From Nakamurella panacisegetis (lineage in GTDB: Bacteria; Actinomycetota; Actinomycetes; Mycobacteriales; Nakamurellaceae), in the NCBI RefSeq assembly GCF_900104535.1, contig NZ_LT629710.1, forward strand, positions 1,054,001-1,118,000: a stretch of 64,000 nt of DNA, in the 5' to 3' direction. The position numbers and the translations under genes were made by a program. A model generated the notes under the pieces. The model did not search any database. It saw only the letters and a list, made by a program, of their open reading frames with translations, and had not been told where the DNA came from. How positions within the stretch are numbered: the stretch's first letter is position 1; every line of letters starts with the position of its first letter. This document shows, one piece after another, positions 1 through 8,662 of the stretch.

Positions 1-3000
1 CTCGGTTACTCGACCGCCTCCGGTGGCGGCAGCGACGGCATGGCCTCTGGCTACGCGACCATCTGGTGCGACCTCGGCGCCGCCTGCCGGTTCGGCACCC
101 GGGCCACCGCGGCATCGGCCTGGACCATGAGCCGGCTGCCGAGCATGAGCGGGACGCTCTCGGTCTCCCCGGCCACCCTGCCGGCCGGCGTCACGCTGGA
201 CAAGGCGGTCATCTCGGTGATCTCCCAGCCGTCGGCGGCCGGGTCCATCCAGATGTCGGTCAACCAGATCACCGGCCTCATCGCCTACACCGACACCTCG
301 CTGCCGGCCGGGCTGGCCCAGCCGACCGCGAGCTCGGCTCCCTACGTGTTCACGATCAGCCTGCGCGGCTACCAGTTGGCCACCTTCAGCGTGGACTGTG
401 GCCCGACCTATGCGCAGGGCTGCACCCGCGAGGGCGCCAGCCCGGCGGATGCGCCCCCGCTCTCAGTTTCGCTGTTCGAGTTGCCCAGCATCACCGGCAC
501 GATCTCCGTGGCGGGCGGGACCGGCGCGTTGCCGGCCGGCGTCAATCTGAGCCAGGCCGTGATCTCGGTGATCTCCCAGCCGTCGGCCGCCGGGTCGATC
601 CAGATGTCGGTCAACCAGAACTCCGGTGCGGTCAGCTACACCGACAGTTCGCTGCCCGCCGGGCTGGCCCAGCCGACGGCCAGCGGCGCGCCGTACGTGT
701 TCACCGTCAGCCTGCCCGGCTATCAACCGAAGACGGTCAGCATCGACTGTGGCCCAACGTATGTGCAGGGCTGCGTCCAGCAGGGCGCGCCCACCGGAGC
801 GAAGCCGATGTCCATCACGCTGGCCCCGTTGCCGCGCTTCTCCGGGTCCATCACGTTGGTCTCGACGATCACGACGCCGACCCAGTCGTTGAGCGGGGTG
901 ACCGTTTCGTTCACCGGCCAGCCGAACCCGGCCAAGCCGGTGACCCTCAGCCTGGCCGACACCAGCGGAACGTCATCCGATCTGAACTGGTCGGACCCGA
1001 GCCAACCGCCCGGCGTCCTGAGCTACGGCGACTACTCGTTGACCTTCGCCAAGGCCGGATATCAGCCGACGACGGTGAATTTCTCCTGCCCGACCGGATC
1101 GCCGACCTGCTCGTTCAACGGCGGCCGACCGGTCGTCCTGACCATGGATCCGGCCGGTGCGGGAACGGTGACGGTGGACAAATACCTCCCGTCCTCCCCG
1201 ACATCGATCGACTGGAGCGCCGCGACGGTCACCCTCGCGTCGGCTCCGGCCGGCACCAGCGGGCTGAAGATCACCGTCGAGCAGGATCCCAACAACCCCA
1301 TGACCGGTGATCTGGTCTGGGCCGACAGCGGTCTTCCCTACCCCGGCATCACCCTGCCCGGCACCTACGTCCTGACGGTCACCATGCCCGGCTACGGCGC
1401 GAAGACCAGCTCGGCCGTCACCTGTGCCGCCGGCGGCGTCTGTGCACCGACCGTTGGCCAACTCGGCCGTCTGGCGGCGTTCTCGGGAACGGTTGCCGTC
1501 AACCCGACCGTCACCCCGGACGACAGCGGCGGGCTGGCCGGTGTGACAGCGACGGTCACCTCCCAGCCGGTGGCCAACGCGACGATCACGATCGCCGTCG
1601 ACCAGACCAGCGGAACACTCACCTGGAGCGACAGCACCCAGCCGGTCGGCGTGGTGACACCCGGCACCTACACGGTGCTGTTCGCCAAGTCCGGCTACCT
1701 GTCGATCAACAAAACGGTCGACTGCAGCACGTCGGCCGCCGCCTGTACCACCGGAACCGTGACGCTCCAGGAGTTCCCACATGGTGGCGGGACAGTATCG
1801 GTGGATGCGCCTCTGCCCGGCACCACCACCGTCGACTGGAGCAAGGCGACCGTCACACTGACCACCAAGCCCTCGGCCAGCAGCACGTTGTCGGTCGGCC
1901 TGGTCAGCTCGGGCGACACGACCGCGGATCTGGTCTGGGCCGATTCGGCCCTCCCGTATCCGCATCTGACCCAGCCCGGAACGTACGTGTTGCTGGTGTC
2001 GCTGCCGGGCTACGCGTCACTGAGCAGCGGCTCGTTCACCTGCACGGCCGGTGGTGCCACCTGCGCGCCGGCGACGGCCATGCAGCTCACTCACCTGCCC
2101 GGTTTCGACGGAACGGTATCCGTCACTTCGACTCTGCCGGCCGGCGGCCAGGCACAGACCCCGTCCGCGGTGAGCGTTTCCGTGACCGCCCAGCCGAATC
2201 CGAACAACCCGGTCAGCGTGACGGTCGACCCGGTCACGGGCAAGATCAACTGGAGTGACCCGACGCAGCCGGCCGGAGTCGTCTCCGCCGGTTCCTACAG
2301 CCTCACCTTCACCAAGGCCGGCTATGCGCCGGTGGTCAGACAGTTCACCTGCGACGCGGCATCCAGCACCTGTTCGCTCGGGACCGTCCAGCTCACGATG
2401 AACCCGTACGGCGCCGGTTCGGTGTCGGTCAGCGCGGTGCCGAGCGGCGTCTCCGCGATCGACTGGACGCAGGCCAAGCTCACCATCGTCAACCAGCCGA
2501 CGAGCAGCTCGAACCTGGCGATCACCCTGGTCCAGGACCCGGCCCAGACCGGCACGGCCGACTTCGTCTGGAACGACTCGACCCAGCCGTATCCGGGGCT
2601 GACCCAGCCGGGGGCCTACACGATCAAGGTGACGCTGCCCGGCTACGGCTCCGTCACCAGTTCCTCCTTCTCCTGCGCCGCCGGTGACCAGGCTTGCGGG
2701 CCAACGCTGACCCTGACCACCCAACCGGAGTTCAGCGGGACGATCACGACCGACCCCGCCGGCGGATCGCTCGTCGGAGCGGTCATCGCGGTGTCCTCCC
2801 CGGCCGGTGTCAACGCCGTCACCTCGACCGTCAAGGCCACGGCGGGCGACCCGACCAATGGCACCATGACCTGGCACGAGGCCGGCTCTCCGGCCGGGTT
2901 GGTCAGCTACGGCCAGTACACGATCAGCGTCAGCCTGACCGGGTACCTGTCCGCGTCGGCCACCTGGACCTGCAGCGCCACTTCGTGTCCGGCGTTCACG

Positions 3001-5838
3001 CTGTCCCTGGTCCAGCCCAGTACCTTGCAGATCAACGTGGTCAGCAGCGCCACCGGCGCGGCCGCCGTGAACGGGGCGACCTACGACCTGTCCGGCACGC
3101 TGATCACGGGTAGCACGGTCACGGCGCCGGCCAGTTCCAACTCGGTGTCGTTCCCCAGCCAGTCGCCCCTCGGGGACTACACGGTGACGGTGCACGCGGC
3201 CGGTTTCGGCACGGCCACCTTCACCAAGTCCACGAGCACGGTGACGTGTGTGGACAACGGGGGCGTCTCCCATACCGGATTCGCCGTGTGGCCGGGAGCG
3301 CTGACCACCTGCACGGTTGCCGTGAATCCGTTGGGCAGCATCGTGTTGCACACCACCGGCGTCACGCGCGATTCCGGCGGAGCAGTGACCTCCAGCATCG
3401 CGCTCGGGTCGGTCGCGATCAGTGTCCAGCAGCTGGTCGGCGGTACCCCGACCGGACCGGTGTTCAGCGGAACCGCCTCAGGCACCGGCGATCTCACCAT
3501 CACCGGCACCAACAGCGCACAGGGTCTGGTCAGCGGCACCTGGCGGGTCACCGGGACCCTGAACGGATACACGACCAAGATCGGCACGGTGGTGATCGCG
3601 GCTTCGACCTACGCCATGACGGCCGATACCGGAAGCACCGCCCTGCCGATCAGCGGCGGCGTGCTGCAGGTCCAGTTGGACGTCAACCCGATTGCACTGC
3701 AGATCCATCTGACCAACTCCGGGGTCGATTTCCTACCGGCCGTGACGGTCTCCCTGGCCGGCGGACCGAGTCCGGCCACCTGCACGATCAAGAAGACCGG
3801 CAGCAACTATGCCTGCACGGAGACCACCGCGACCGGCACCGTGGTGGACGGCACCCCCAGCAAGTACGTCAATTTCGCGACTGTGAGCCCGGGCATCTAC
3901 ACGGTGTCGGTGACCTCGTCGACGTCGTCGTACCGGACCGTGACGCTGCAGGCGCAGATCTTCGCCGGGACGAGCCCCCAGCAGCTGATCATCAGCCTGG
4001 ACCAGAGGTCTTCCGCGCAGGGCGGTTCGGTGAGTCTGGCCGACGGCAGTACCCCGGCCGGCATGGTGGTGACCTTGCGGACGCAGCAGAACATCGCGAA
4101 CATCGCCAGCGACCAGAACGGCCAGCCGCTCACCTACACGACCGTCTCGGCCGACGCCGGCAAGTTCAAGTTCACCGGCGTTCCGGACGGTACCTACACC
4201 CTGGTTGCGCAATATCCCGGGTACGCCTACGCCGTCTACGCCAACACGGTCACCGAGAACTCCTCGCTGACCACCACTCCACCGGATCTGGCCAATCTGC
4301 AGCTGACCGCCCGGGGAACCGCGCCGGTGACCCTGAATCTGAAGTCCACCGCGTCCGGAACTCCGTCCCTGGTCGGCTCGACCGTGACCCTGACCCCGAC
4401 CAGTGCCGCCGTGCCCGGCCTGGCCGCCGACGCGGTGCAGACCTTCGTCGTGTCATCGGGCACCGGCCCGACGTATTCGGTGCCCATCGCGCAGCTCGGG
4501 GTCGGAACATGGACGGTGGCGGTCAGCGGCCAGACCGGCGCTCCGTTCGACGGCGTCGTGTCGCCGAGTTCGATCACCGTGGTGAAGGTGGATCCCTCTG
4601 CGGCCCAACCGGTCGCCCAACCGTTCACGCTGGCCGTCCAGCAGGCGCTGACCGCCCTGACGGTGAAATTCGCCGCCAACACCTGTTTCACCGCGCCGAC
4701 CTCCTTCGACCTCAAGATCACCAAGACCGGGGTGACCGGTAGCCAGACCGTGACGGCAACGGTGTCGGGTACATCGTCGGTGGCCCAGGTGTACCTGCCG
4801 CAGGGCAGCTATTCGTTCGTTCCGACGGTGGATCCGGCGATGTACACGGCCGCCGCGACCAACTTCACGGTCGGCGATCCCTCCGCCGGGAACGCGAAAT
4901 CCAGCCCGGTCGCCCCCGAGGTCGATCTGGTTCCGGTGACCGTGCCGGTGGCCGTGTCGATGAAGGTCGACGGAGGCGGAGCCGGGGCCAACGGTCTCGT
5001 CGTGACGGCCTCGAACGGCGCCAAGTCGGGCACGGCCACCCTCGACGGTTCCGGCACCGGGTCGATCTGCCTGGCCCCGGGAACCAGTTGGGCGTTCGCC
5101 GTGTCGTCATCGACCGCGACGCAGAAGATCTCGGTCCCCGGCCAATCGATCACTCCGGTCACCAATCCGGTGACCACCAACACCCCGCCGGACAACACGG
5201 TCGCCTTCGCCGGCTACACCGTGACACCGCGGGTGGCGTTGCAGGCCGTGACCGGTCGGGTGGACAGCACCACCCGAGATGTCGGCGTCGTCATCACGGA
5301 CGCCAACGGCACCCAGGTGTACTCGGGTACGGCGTCCGGGGTGGTGCCGGATGTGGCCGCGAGCGGCCAGATCCAGGCGGTCGACGGTAGCGCGACCGCG
5401 CCGCCGGTGATTCTCGGCACCTGCACCGGATGCACCTACCAGATGACGGCAACGCCGGCGGCGGGCGACGTATTCGACGCGGTCACCGGCCAGAGCCTGG
5501 TTCCGGCAACGGCTTCCACGTGGAAGGCGACTCTCCCGTACAACGCCGCCATGGTGACCGTGACGGTGAAGCACACCATCGTGACCTCGGCCGGACCGCC
5601 GGTGGTGACGTCCGATGTGGTGACCGACGGGGCGACGGTGACGGTGGACGTCAGCGGGATCACCGCGCCGAACACGGATTCGACCGGTGTGACGCTCTTC
5701 CAGGATGTGCCGGTCGGCTCGCACAAGTTCACCGCGACCTGGACCGACCAGGCGTCGTCGAAGACCTACACCGGCACCGCCACCAAGAAGCTGGTGGTCG
5801 GGACCAATGCGGTGACGGTGATCCAGACATCGCCCTAG
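1..5838 (+). CDS. Giant repeat protein with carboxypeptidase-regulatory/Ig-like beta-sandwich modules, 5'-truncated
   Basis: The reading frame is open at the first base of the window, so the N-terminus and any signal peptide lie outside; at least 1945 residues are present. The visible part is built of modules of roughly 90-120 residues rich in Gly, Thr, Ser, Val and Pro. Many contain a YxLT/YxFT-x-GY strand like that of carboxypeptidase-regulatory-like folds, followed by a short Cys-x(5-9)-Cys pair (for example VDCGPTYAQGC and VTCAAGGVC). Modules 1 and 2 are nearly identical at DNA level with a 351-base offset, which indicates recent duplication. Cysteine pairs recurring at the same point suggest disulfides and an extracytoplasmic location. 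No sortase motif or C-terminal membrane helix is visible. Function is unknown; a surface or adhesion role is inference. Confidence 0.8.
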   Translation, partial: LGYSTASGGGSDGMASGYATIWCDLGAACRFGTRATAASAWTMSRLPSMSGTLSVSPATLPAGVTLDKAVISVISQPSAAGSIQMSVNQITGLIAYTDTSLPAGLAQPTASSAPYVFTISLRGYQLATFSVDCGPTYAQGCTREGASPADAPPLSVSLFELPSITGTISVAGGTGALPAGVNLSQAVISVISQPSAAGSIQMSVNQNSGAVSYTDSSLPAGLAQPTASGAPYVFTVSLPGYQPKTVSIDCGPTYVQGCVQQGAPTGAKPMSITLAPLPRFSGSITLVSTITTPTQSLSGVTVSFTGQPNPAKPVTLSLADTSGTSSDLNWSDPSQPPGVLSYGDYSLTFAKAGYQPTTVNFSCPTGSPTCSFNGGRPVVLTMDPAGAGTVTVDKYLPSSPTSIDWSAATVTLASAPAGTSGLKITVEQDPNNPMTGDLVWADSGLPYPGITLPGTYVLTVTMPGYGAKTSSAVTCAAGGVCAPTVGQLGRLAAFSGTVAVNPTVTPDDSGGLAGVTATVTSQPVANATITIAVDQTSGTLTWSDSTQPVGVVTPGTYTVLFAKSGYLSINKTVDCSTSAAACTTGTVTLQEFPHGGGTVSVDAPLPGTTTVDWSKATVTLTTKPSASSTLSVGLVSSGDTTADLVWADSALPYPHLTQPGTYVLLVSLPGYASLSSGSFTCTAGGATCAPATAMQLTHLPGFDGTVSVTSTLPAGGQAQTPSAVSVSVTAQPNPNNPVSVTVDPVTGKINWSDPTQPAGVVSAGSYSLTFTKAGYAPVVRQFTCDAASSTCSLGTVQLTMNPYGAGSVSVSAVPSGVSAIDWTQAKLTIVNQPTSSSNLAITLVQDPAQTGTADFVWNDSTQPYPGLTQPGAYTIKVTLPGYGSVTSSSFSCAAGDQACGPTLTLTTQPEFSGTITTDPAGGSLVGAVIAVSSPAGVNAVTSTVKATAGDPTNGTMTWHEAGSPAGLVSYGQYTISVSLTGYLSASATWTCSATSCPAFTLSLVQPSTLQINVVSSATGAAAVNGATYDLSGTLITGSTVTAPASSNSVSFPSQSPLGDYTVTVHAAGFGTATFTKSTSTVTCVDNGGVSHTGFAVWPGALTTCTVAVNPLGSIVLHTTGVTRDSGGAVTSSIALGSVAISVQQLVGGTPTGPVFSGTASGTGDLTITGTNSAQGLVSGTWRVTGTLNGYTTKIGTVVIAASTYAMTADTGSTALPISGGVLQVQLDVNPIALQIHLTNSGVDFLPAVTVSLAGGPSPATCTIKKTGSNYACTETTATGTVVDGTPSKYVNFATVSPGIYTVSVTSSTSSYRTVTLQAQIFAGTSPQQLIISLDQRSSAQGGSVSLADGSTPAGMVVTLRTQQNIANIASDQNGQPLTYTTVSADAGKFKFTGVPDGTYTLVAQYPGYAYAVYANTVTENSSLTTTPPDLANLQLTARGTAPVTLNLKSTASGTPSLVGSTVTLTPTSAAVPGLAADAVQTFVVSSGTGPTYSVPIAQLGVGTWTVAVSGQTGAPFDGVVSPSSITVVKVDPSAAQPVAQPFTLAVQQALTALTVKFAANTCFTAPTSFDLKITKTGVTGSQTVTATVSGTSSVAQVYLPQGSYSFVPTVDPAMYTAAATNFTVGDPSAGNAKSSPVAPEVDLVPVTVPVAVSMKVDGGGAGANGLVVTASNGAKSGTATLDGSGTGSICLAPGTSWAFAVSSSTATQKISVPGQSITPVTNPVTTNTPPDNTVAFAGYTVTPRVALQAVTGRVDSTTRDVGVVITDANGTQVYSGTASGVVPDVAASGQIQAVDGSATAPPVILGTCTGCTYQMTATPAAGDVFDAVTGQSLVPATASTWKATLPYNAAMVTVTVKHTIVTSAGPPVVTSDVVTDGATVTVDVSGITAPNTDSTGVTLFQDVPVGSHKFTATWTDQASSKTYTGTATKKLVVGTNAVTVIQTSP

Positions 5839-5854
5839 GCCCGGTTGCCGGGCC
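5838..5854 (+). terminator. Short GC hairpin after the repeat protein
   Basis: The inverted repeat GGCCCGG-TTG-CCGGGCC starts on the last base of the TAG stop. There is no T-tract, as is common in high-GC actinomycetes. It lies between two convergent genes and could stop transcription from either side. Confidence 0.4.
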
Positions 5855-5919
5855 GGGGTCAGAGCGGGAACGGTGGTTCGCCAGGGTCATGTCCTGGCGG
5901 ATCGCCGGCCCGGCCGCGC

Positions 5920-6471
5920 CTACCGGTTCAGCAGAACCCCGACCCGCCGGATCGTCTCGCGGAGGTTGTCCTCACTGGTCAGGGCCAGTGCGTCGTCGAC
6001 CGTGAGCCACCGCAGCTCGGCGCCGGGTTTCTCCGGACGCACGTCGTCGGGTGTCGACGTCGCCAGGACGAACCGGAGATCGGCATGTTCGTGCGGCCCG
6101 CTGTCACCCTTGGCCGCCACCGGGACGACCACGAGATGCACCAGGGCCGAGTCCGGCCACGGATGCAGATCCGGTAGACCGGTCTCCTCCCCGGCCTCCC
6201 GGAGGGCGACCGCCAGCGGGTCGATCTCACCCGGATCCCCGTGACCGCCGACCTGCAACCAGGCTTGTTGACGGGCATGCCAGCGCAGGAGGACCCGTTT
6301 CGTCGGCGGGTGGACGACCAGCGCGGAGCCGGTGACGTGCAGGGAAAGTGCCTGTGTCCATGGGTCTTCGACGGTACGGATCAGCGCCGAGGCCCGGTCC
6401 AGATCCGCCCGCTCGGCCGAATCCGCAGGGTGGTAGTTGCTGAGCAGTTCCAGGAGAGGGTCGGACGTCAT
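5920..6471 (-). CDS. NUDIX hydrolase
   Basis: The 183-residue protein has a Nudix box (GHGDPGE followed by REAGEETGL, with one extra residue between the halves compared with the standard spacing). NUDIX enzymes hydrolyse nucleoside diphosphates linked to another moiety; the substrate here cannot be told. A GTG seven codons further upstream is also possible. I prefer the ATG at 6471 because TACCCT (positions 6484-6479 on this strand) ends seven bases before it, as expected for a leaderless transcript, and no Shine-Dalgarno sequence is visible. It converges with the repeat protein and is not obviously linked to the CIS genes. Confidence 0.85.
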   Translation of the reverse strand: MTSDPLLELLSNYHPADSAERADLDRASALIRTVEDPWTQALSLHVTGSALVVHPPTKRVLLRWHARQQAWLQVGGHGDPGEIDPLAVALREAGEETGLPDLHPWPDSALVHLVVVPVAAKGDSGPHEHADLRFVLATSTPDDVRPEKPGAELRWLTVDDALALTSEDNLRETIRRVGVLLNR

Positions 6472-6613
6472 GCCGGCCAGGGTAGCCACCACTCACGAAC
6501 GATCACCAGCCACCGGCACCATCGCGCGATGTTCCGGCCGACACCACCGGTCCGCGACCGGCGACGGCCGCCCGGCGTGATCAAATGTCGGTACCACGAC
6601 TCGGAGGATGCCC

Positions 6614-6820
6614 ATGTTCGTCGTCATCATCGGTGAAAGCCAGGAACACGCCTTCTCCGCCCCGCGGGCCGTTGGCCCATTCGAAAGCTTCGACCTGGCG
6701 CAGGCTTTCGCTCTCACCCTGCAGGAGAAGTGGTCGGCGCAGGACGGTTCCCACGCGCCGACCGCCAGCGTGGTGCATCTGGAGGAGGCGCGAGCCGGCG
6801 TCGTCGTCGGCGAGCTGTAG
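6614..6820 (+). CDS. Small protein of unknown function (68 residues)
   Basis: The ATG at 6614 lies six bases after GGAGG (6603-6607). An in-frame ATG at 6608 abuts that site and is less likely. The sequence starts with a hydrophobic beta-like stretch (MFVVIIG) followed by an amphipathic segment around LAQAFALTLQEKW; there is no signal peptide or membrane helix. It ends four bases before the convergent zinc-ribbon gene. I do not recognise the family. The ribosome-binding site and unbroken frame make it a likely real gene. Confidence 0.55.
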   Translation: MFVVIIGESQEHAFSAPRAVGPFESFDLAQAFALTLQEKWSAQDGSHAPTASVVHLEEARAGVVVGEL

Positions 6821-6824
6821 CCCG

Positions 6825-7826
6825 TCAGTTCAGAGCGACCCACACCACGATCAGGGTGATGATCAACAAGCAGGCCGAGACCAGCAGGATCCACCACAGC
6901 GGGAAGTCGCGCCCCACCGGCACCGGCATGGGTTCGGGTTCGGGTGCGATGTAGACCGGTGGCGGCGGAGGCGCTTCCACCGGGTACATGGACAGCAGGC
7001 AGCGCACGCACGTCTGGGCGGTCGGTGAGTTGGGTTCGCCGCAGTGCGGACACATCACGGCCGCGGTGGCCGCACGGCCGACCGTTCCCGGCAGGCGGCG
7101 CAACGACGCGCCGGTCTCCTCCCCGGAGGCCAGGACCACCGTGGTACGCGCCCAGAACAGCGGGAAATCGCAGTTCCGGCAGAAATCCTCCGACTTTCGG
7201 CGCGCGGCGTCGACGGTCGCCATCTCCCCGCATTCCGGGCAGGTGACGAGGTCCCCGGCCGGGGCAACCCCGTTGGGGCCCAGCAGCAACGGCAGATCGA
7301 AGCCGGGAGACATCGGGGGTTGCGCGGCCGGCGACGGGTAACCGGACGTCGTGGGCGCCATCGTCATGGTCGGTGCACCGGATGGGTTCTGGTCCACGTA
7401 GGACCCGGCCTTGCGCAACGGACCCGGTCCCAGCCCCTGGCCGGCCGACGGCGCGCTGGCTCTGGTCGCCGATCCCCCGGCTCCAGCCGTGGTCCCGGAC
7501 GGCCCGAGCGGTTCCGGGGTCGGAACGAAAGCCGAACTCGGAAAGGCCGGCCCTGGCGGCCCGACGGTCGGGGCGGTGAACGAACCGCCGGGGGGCGGCG
7601 TGCTGCCCGCCTCGCCGAGGATCGGCGAGACGCCGAGCGCCGGGGTCGGCGCCGCGGTCGGGACATACGGCATCACGTCGGGGTGCTCGATGGAAGTCGG
7701 CACCGGGGCGACCGGATGCACGCCGTGCGGGGCGGGCGGCGCCGGTGTGCCGCTGCGCACCGATTCCAGGTAGGCCCGATCGGCCTCGGCCCGTGCGGCC
7801 GCGTCCGAACGTCTGCTTCTCGCCAT
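6825..7826 (-). CDS. Tail-anchored double zinc-ribbon protein at the end of the CIS cluster
   Basis: The 333-residue protein has three parts. Residues 1-190 are Pro/Ala/Gly-rich and look disordered. Residues 196-276 carry two zinc ribbons with four Cys pairs (C196/C199 with C216/C219; C259/C262 with C273/C276). A single hydrophobic segment (about 308-331) ends two residues before the C-terminus. This is the topology of a tail-anchored membrane protein with its ribbons in the cytoplasm. It is the last gene of the CIS run, 13 bases after the tail protein I-like gene, so co-transcription is likely. Streptomyces CIS clusters are reported to encode a membrane protein involved in docking; a similar role here is inference from topology and position, not from sequence homology that I can demonstrate. 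Confidence 0.8.
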   Translation of the reverse strand: MARSRRSDAAARAEADRAYLESVRSGTPAPPAPHGVHPVAPVPTSIEHPDVMPYVPTAAPTPALGVSPILGEAGSTPPPGGSFTAPTVGPPGPAFPSSAFVPTPEPLGPSGTTAGAGGSATRASAPSAGQGLGPGPLRKAGSYVDQNPSGAPTMTMAPTTSGYPSPAAQPPMSPGFDLPLLLGPNGVAPAGDLVTCPECGEMATVDAARRKSEDFCRNCDFPLFWARTTVVLASGEETGASLRRLPGTVGRAATAAVMCPHCGEPNSPTAQTCVRCLLSMYPVEAPPPPPVYIAPEPEPMPVPVGRDFPLWWILLVSACLLIITLIVVWVALN

Positions 7827-7839
7827 CTCGATCTACCCT

Positions 7840-8610
7840 TCAGCTCTTCGCGGCGTCTTGAGCCGTCGACAACACCCGACGGACGTCGACCCACAGCTCG
7901 GCCCGCACATGGGCCGGCACCTCGTCACGAACCATCGCCACGAACTCGTCCTCGGACAGATGTCCCGTCCCGTGCACGGTCATCCTGACCCATGCCACAT
8001 CCCGCGGCGCGCCACCCTCGGCCCAGACCCCGCCGCCGTCGACGACCTCGGCGGGCCCGCCGGAGAGCATCTCCAGGTAGCCGCGGAGCCCGTCCACCGT
8101 GCCGCGACGGGCCAGCGCCTTGGCCGAGCTGGCCAGGATCACCCGCTGCAGCGGTTCGGGCAGGGACACGTCGATGTTGTCCACGCCGATCCAGCTGGCC
8201 AGATGACTGATCATCGGAACCGGCGTGACAGAGGCGTCCGGGACGTGCTGCACCAGGTCCGCGTCGTCCAGCAACTTGCTGCCGAGCTCCTGGAAAATCG
8301 ACACGAACCGCACGAAGAAGTCGCTCTGCAGCATGCCGACCGGAAGCTGGTTGATCATCCACTGCGGATCACGTGGGGGCGGCCCGACGCGGGATTCGCG
8401 GCGCACCGACGGCAGTGCTCGGGTGACGTCCGAACCGGCCGCCTCGACCACATCGGTCGACTTCCCGAATGTCGGCACCGAGCTGACCCGCGGAACCAGC
8501 GCCGTCGGCGAACCCGGCGCGGCGGCTGCAGGATCCGGGCTCGCCGTCGGCGTCTCGTCCGGCGCGTTGTTCCCGGGTTCCAGCCAACCGCCGTCCGTCG
8601 GCCCGCTCAC
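7840..8610 (-). CDS. CIS baseplate protein, phage tail protein I-like
   Basis: The 256-residue protein has a disordered N-terminal third (about residues 1-85) and an ordered domain beginning near RDPQWMINQLPVGMLQ that resembles the phage-tail-protein family next to baseplate J in contractile systems (T4 gp7/P2 gpI neighbourhood). The frame stays open upstream into the baseplate J gene, but the GTG at 8610 is preferred: it has an upstream purine run and avoids overlap. It should help form the baseplate wedge that links hub and sheath. The disordered part contains one VRRES segment resembling motifs in the giant CIS protein. Confidence 0.75.
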   Translation of the reverse strand: MSGPTDGGWLEPGNNAPDETPTASPDPAAAAPGSPTALVPRVSSVPTFGKSTDVVEAAGSDVTRALPSVRRESRVGPPPRDPQWMINQLPVGMLQSDFFVRFVSIFQELGSKLLDDADLVQHVPDASVTPVPMISHLASWIGVDNIDVSLPEPLQRVILASSAKALARRGTVDGLRGYLEMLSGGPAEVVDGGGVWAEGGAPRDVAWVRMTVHGTGHLSEDEFVAMVRDEVPAHVRAELWVDVRRVLSTAQDAAKS

Positions 8611-8662
8611 GGTGACTCTTCCCTGGCCGAAGTGATCCGGCGCGAGCCGGGAGCCGCCGGGC

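Noticed and set aside
3246-4742. A 498-codon plus-strand frame inside the giant repeat protein
   Set aside because: Overlaps the real gene in another frame and has an Arg/His/Gly-rich composition typical of shifted high-GC reading.
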